64,000 bases of DNA from Ignisphaera sp. (lineage in GTDB: Archaea > Thermoproteota > Thermoprotei_A > Sulfolobales > Ignisphaeraceae). The position numbers were made by a program, and so were the translations under genes. The first letter of the stretch is position 1, and every line of letters starts with the position of its first letter. Below, in pieces: positions 62,191 through 64,000 of this stretch. A model generated the notes under the pieces. It saw only the letters and a list, made by a program, of their open reading frames with translations, was not told where the DNA came from and made no database searches. The stretch covers positions 1 through 64,000 of the forward strand of contig JANXEL010000069.1 of assembly GCA_025058535.1 (NCBI GenBank). The letters run 5' to 3'.

Positions 62191-63393
62191 TTAATGTGCG
62201 ACGGATAATGCCTGCAGTATGTATTTTCTCAATTCTTTATCGCTGTCAATTATGTACTTCAATTCTCTCACACACATACCTTTTTTAAATTTGCTAGATA
62301 AACATCTGCATACAGTTTCATACTCTTTATTCCATTTGAATTCTTTTAGAATATCGCATAAAGCATTAATTGTATCACTTAAACTTTTTCCAATAGCATC
62401 TCCATGCACATTCTCTTTCAATTTTAATTGAGTATAAGGTTTATTCTTTTCTTTAAACAACAATTCATTAGCTAATACAATAATTAGGATAAAAGTAGGT
62501 GGTATTAGATACAGGGCAGGATTCTCATTAATAAATTCATTAATATATAATAGGAAAGCGAAAAAGTATCTAGTTGGAATGATTAATATTCTGAGAACTT
62601 CCTCAGGTTCATAACCCTGTTCTACCAGCTCACTGATCGTGGCTAACCTTACCTTGTATTTTGAGGAATCGACAAATATAATAACATTATCGTTGGAATT
62701 ACACACTGATGATATAATATACTTTGAGAGGGTAGTGTATGGATTCAAAATCGATTCGTATTCTATTACAGAATTAGTTACTATGGAACCGTCACCTATT
62801 ACTAGGAATCTTCTATTATATTTAATACACATACCACCAACTACCGTATTGTTAATGAAGGCTATAGGTTTACAGATATTTTCATCATAGATATTTATTG
62901 GTGAAACATATGCAAAATAGAGTTGAATTGGTATGTTACCTAGTAATACTTTACCTTGGACAATAGGGTTACCATTAGCATCTCTAATATAGTTATAATT
63001 CTTAATAGATATGGGGACATTTAAGTATGATAATAATTCATTAGAATGCGGACCTTCGTCAAGTATAACAACATTATAACCTTTACCATATACTAACTCA
63101 TGAACAATAAGTTTCTCAATTTGAGTATACCTCTTTTCTGGAGATACTATTAGCAGAACATTGCAAGAGTTCTCATCATATTTTCCCGTCATATATAATG
63201 AAAGCCAGCTATCAATGATTTTGGTATTTCCATAAAAACTGTTATACATTCTTACCAATAATGAAGTACCATCCCAATCGCTATTGTAAGGAGAAGCCCC
63301 AACATGCTTAATGCCACAACATTGCTTTTCAATTGCTTGAAATAAAATCATGCTAATAATTAATAGAAGGATAAAGCTCTCAGCTTTTCTCAT
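62191..63393 (-). CDS. DUF4350-like membrane-anchored protein
   Basis: 400 residues. An N-terminal signal/TM (about 5-20), an extracytoplasmic domain in which 'YNSDWDGTSLLVRMYNSFYG' and 'NVLLIVSPEKRYTQIEK' resemble DUF4350 (Y-N-x-W-D-G-x-S, then E-K-x-Y-T-x-x-E), a second TM (about 290-310), and a cytoplasmic helical tail ending in cysteine-containing 'VCRCLSSKFKKGMCV'. DUF4350 proteins usually sit in MoxR-DUF58 operons of unknown role. The ATG overlaps the stop of the 56-residue ORF upstream. Confidence 0.65.
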   Translation of the reverse strand: MRKAESFILLLIISMILFQAIEKQCCGIKHVGASPYNSDWDGTSLLVRMYNSFYGNTKIIDSWLSLYMTGKYDENSCNVLLIVSPEKRYTQIEKLIVHELVYGKGYNVVILDEGPHSNELLSYLNVPISIKNYNYIRDANGNPIVQGKVLLGNIPIQLYFAYVSPINIYDENICKPIAFINNTVVGGMCIKYNRRFLVIGDGSIVTNSVIEYESILNPYTTLSKYIISSVCNSNDNVIIFVDSSKYKVRLATISELVEQGYEPEEVLRILIIPTRYFFAFLLYINEFINENPALYLIPPTFILIIVLANELLFKEKNKPYTQLKLKENVHGDAIGKSLSDTINALCDILKEFKWNKEYETVCRCLSSKFKKGMCVRELKYIIDSDKELRKYILQALSVAH

Positions 63394-63560
63394 TTTTCTT
63401 CACTACGCACTTCACTCACAAATGACATCAATATGATGCCAGAAATTAGTGCAAAAATAGCAGCCACGTATCTTTGTAGGGCAGCCAGTATGATCGAACT
63501 AACAAATAGAGATATTGTAACCATGATTAGCATATTAAAGGTCTTTTCATCCAATTCCAT
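63390..63560 (-). CDS. 56-residue membrane protein, overlapping both neighbours
   Basis: ATG 63560 to TGA 63390-63392. Two hydrophobic helices (about 9-28 and 31-48) flanked by acidic ends (M-E-L-D-E-K and S-E-V-R-S-E-E-K). Its start overlaps the stop of the upstream membrane gene by 14 bp, and its TGA overlaps the ATG of the DUF4350-like gene by 4 bp (ATGA). Such overlaps on both sides indicate a translated gene inside the operon, despite its small size. No family recognised. Confidence 0.7.
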   Translation of the reverse strand: MELDEKTFNMLIMVTISLFVSSIILAALQRYVAAIFALISGIILMSFVSEVRSEEK

Positions 63561-64000
63561 ACAAGATATCCTCTATAAACCTAAAGTATTCATTTAACCT
63601 ATTAAATGTGTTGAAATTAATATATCCTGAAAAGTGAAAGATCGTTAGCATGCTTAACAATGTTATAGATCTATATATTCTCTTTATTGGAAGGTGCAGT
63701 GAAGCCTTATACACTATGAAAAGTAGTAGAATTAGTAGCAGGTATTGCCATAGTGTGATATTTAGGGTCTCTGCTATAGTGGTAAATAGCATTCCTAGTA
63801 CAGAAAATTCGATTACCTGCATCCAAAAACCGGTATTGATTTTAATCTTGATTTTTAACATAGATTGCTCTACTACTTGTAAATTCAATGGAATGTTAAG
63901 TCTAATGCTAAACCATACAGAGATTATCATACATAATGATATGAACCAAATCGTGTACAGAATTGCTAATTCAATTGGTTCTCTGTGTAAAACAAATGCT
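63547..64000 (-). CDS. Membrane protein, 5' part beyond the window
   Basis: The frame is open from the window's end to TGA at 63547-63549; the first Met in the window (63930) is preceded in frame by 23 sense codons (ending L-Y-T-I-W-F-I-S-L-C), so it is not the start. TM helices near the edge, around residues 45-65 and 70-85 of the visible part, and a C-terminal 'EYFRFIEDILYGIG'. In one operon with the 56-residue ORF and the DUF4350-like gene. Family not recognised; it may be part of a MoxR/DUF58-type membrane cluster. Confidence 0.6.
   Translation of the reverse strand, partial: AFVLHREPIELAILYTIWFISLCMIISVWFSIRLNIPLNLQVVEQSMLKIKIKINTGFWMQVIEFSVLGMLFTTIAETLNITLWQYLLLILLLFIVYKASLHLPIKRIYRSITLLSMLTIFHFSGYINFNTFNRLNEYFRFIEDILYGIG

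Overview
This window is a chromosomal segment of a hyperthermophilic crenarchaeote (Thermoproteota), probably of the Desulfurococcales/Ignisphaera type; I cannot name the species. The evidence is a complete cdvABC (ESCRT-like) division operon, a gins23-mcm pair, an SBDS-exosome-L37Ae-Brix-Pcc1-prefoldin cluster, class I HMG-CoA reductase, archaeal SAM synthetase, XPF-type nuclease, Hel308, Trm10, CCA-adding enzyme, tRNA genes with small introns, many GTG/TTG starts, leaderless-looking promoters, and an AT-rich background (by eye about 37% GC) in which structured RNAs stand out as GC-rich islands. No CRISPR array, insertion sequence, prophage or rRNA was seen.

Layout. 0-0.55 kb: 3' part of ribosomal protein L15e. 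0.56-4.6 kb (minus): a three-ORF operon with a large beta-propeller-like protein and a VirB4/HerA-type ATPase split in two by an apparent one-base frameshift in a T5 run. 4.7-15.5 kb: a winged-helix gene, Trm10, a circularly permuted GTPase, a TFS paralogue lacking the catalytic Asp-Glu pair, a membrane glycosyltransferase-like protein, a small Zn-finger protein, two tRNAs, a ferredoxin/DUF362 pair and Hel308. Gene density is low here, and there are two candidate C/D box sRNAs. 15.5-24.7 kb: an ArsB/NhaD-type permease, an Lrp/AsnC regulator with an upstream palindrome, two more candidate C/D sRNAs, a PAC2 protein, a CAU tRNA, a DUF434 protein and a RadA/KaiC-like ATPase interrupted by a 169-residue mini-intein. 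24.7-29.4 kb: DUF2070 and cdvABC. 29.4-41.1 kb: CBS protein, RqcH/NEMF, SPOUT methyltransferase, SmAP, SAM synthetase, DUF460, Rio2, DUF4443, HMG-CoA reductase and a tRNA-Lys with a non-canonical variable-loop intron.

41.3-51.0 kb (all minus) is an information-processing superoperon: EF-2, XPF, DHH phosphoesterase, DUF3194, prefoldin beta, Pcc1, Brix, L37Ae, Rrp42, Rrp41, Rrp4, SBDS and PsmA. It links ribosome maturation, RNA decay and protein decay. 51.0-58.5 kb is a replication island: Orc1/Cdc6 with a 612-bp gene-free upstream region (candidate origin), a small winged-helix partner, RFC-L, RFC-S, GINS23 and MCM. 58.5-61.4 kb holds a small MCM-linked protein, a spliced tRNA-Pro(GGG), a zinc ribbon, the CCA-adding enzyme and ThpR, mostly tRNA metabolism. 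61.7-64.0 kb holds an ArsR-like regulator and a membrane operon (DUF4350-like protein, a 56-residue membrane protein, and a membrane protein cut by the window edge).

The observations I rate highest are the Ser1 mini-intein in the RadA-like ATPase, the split VirB4-like ATPase beside a propeller protein, four C/D box sRNA candidates, the variable-loop intron in tRNA-Lys, and palindromes at the promoters of hel308/permease, lrp and gins23-mcm.
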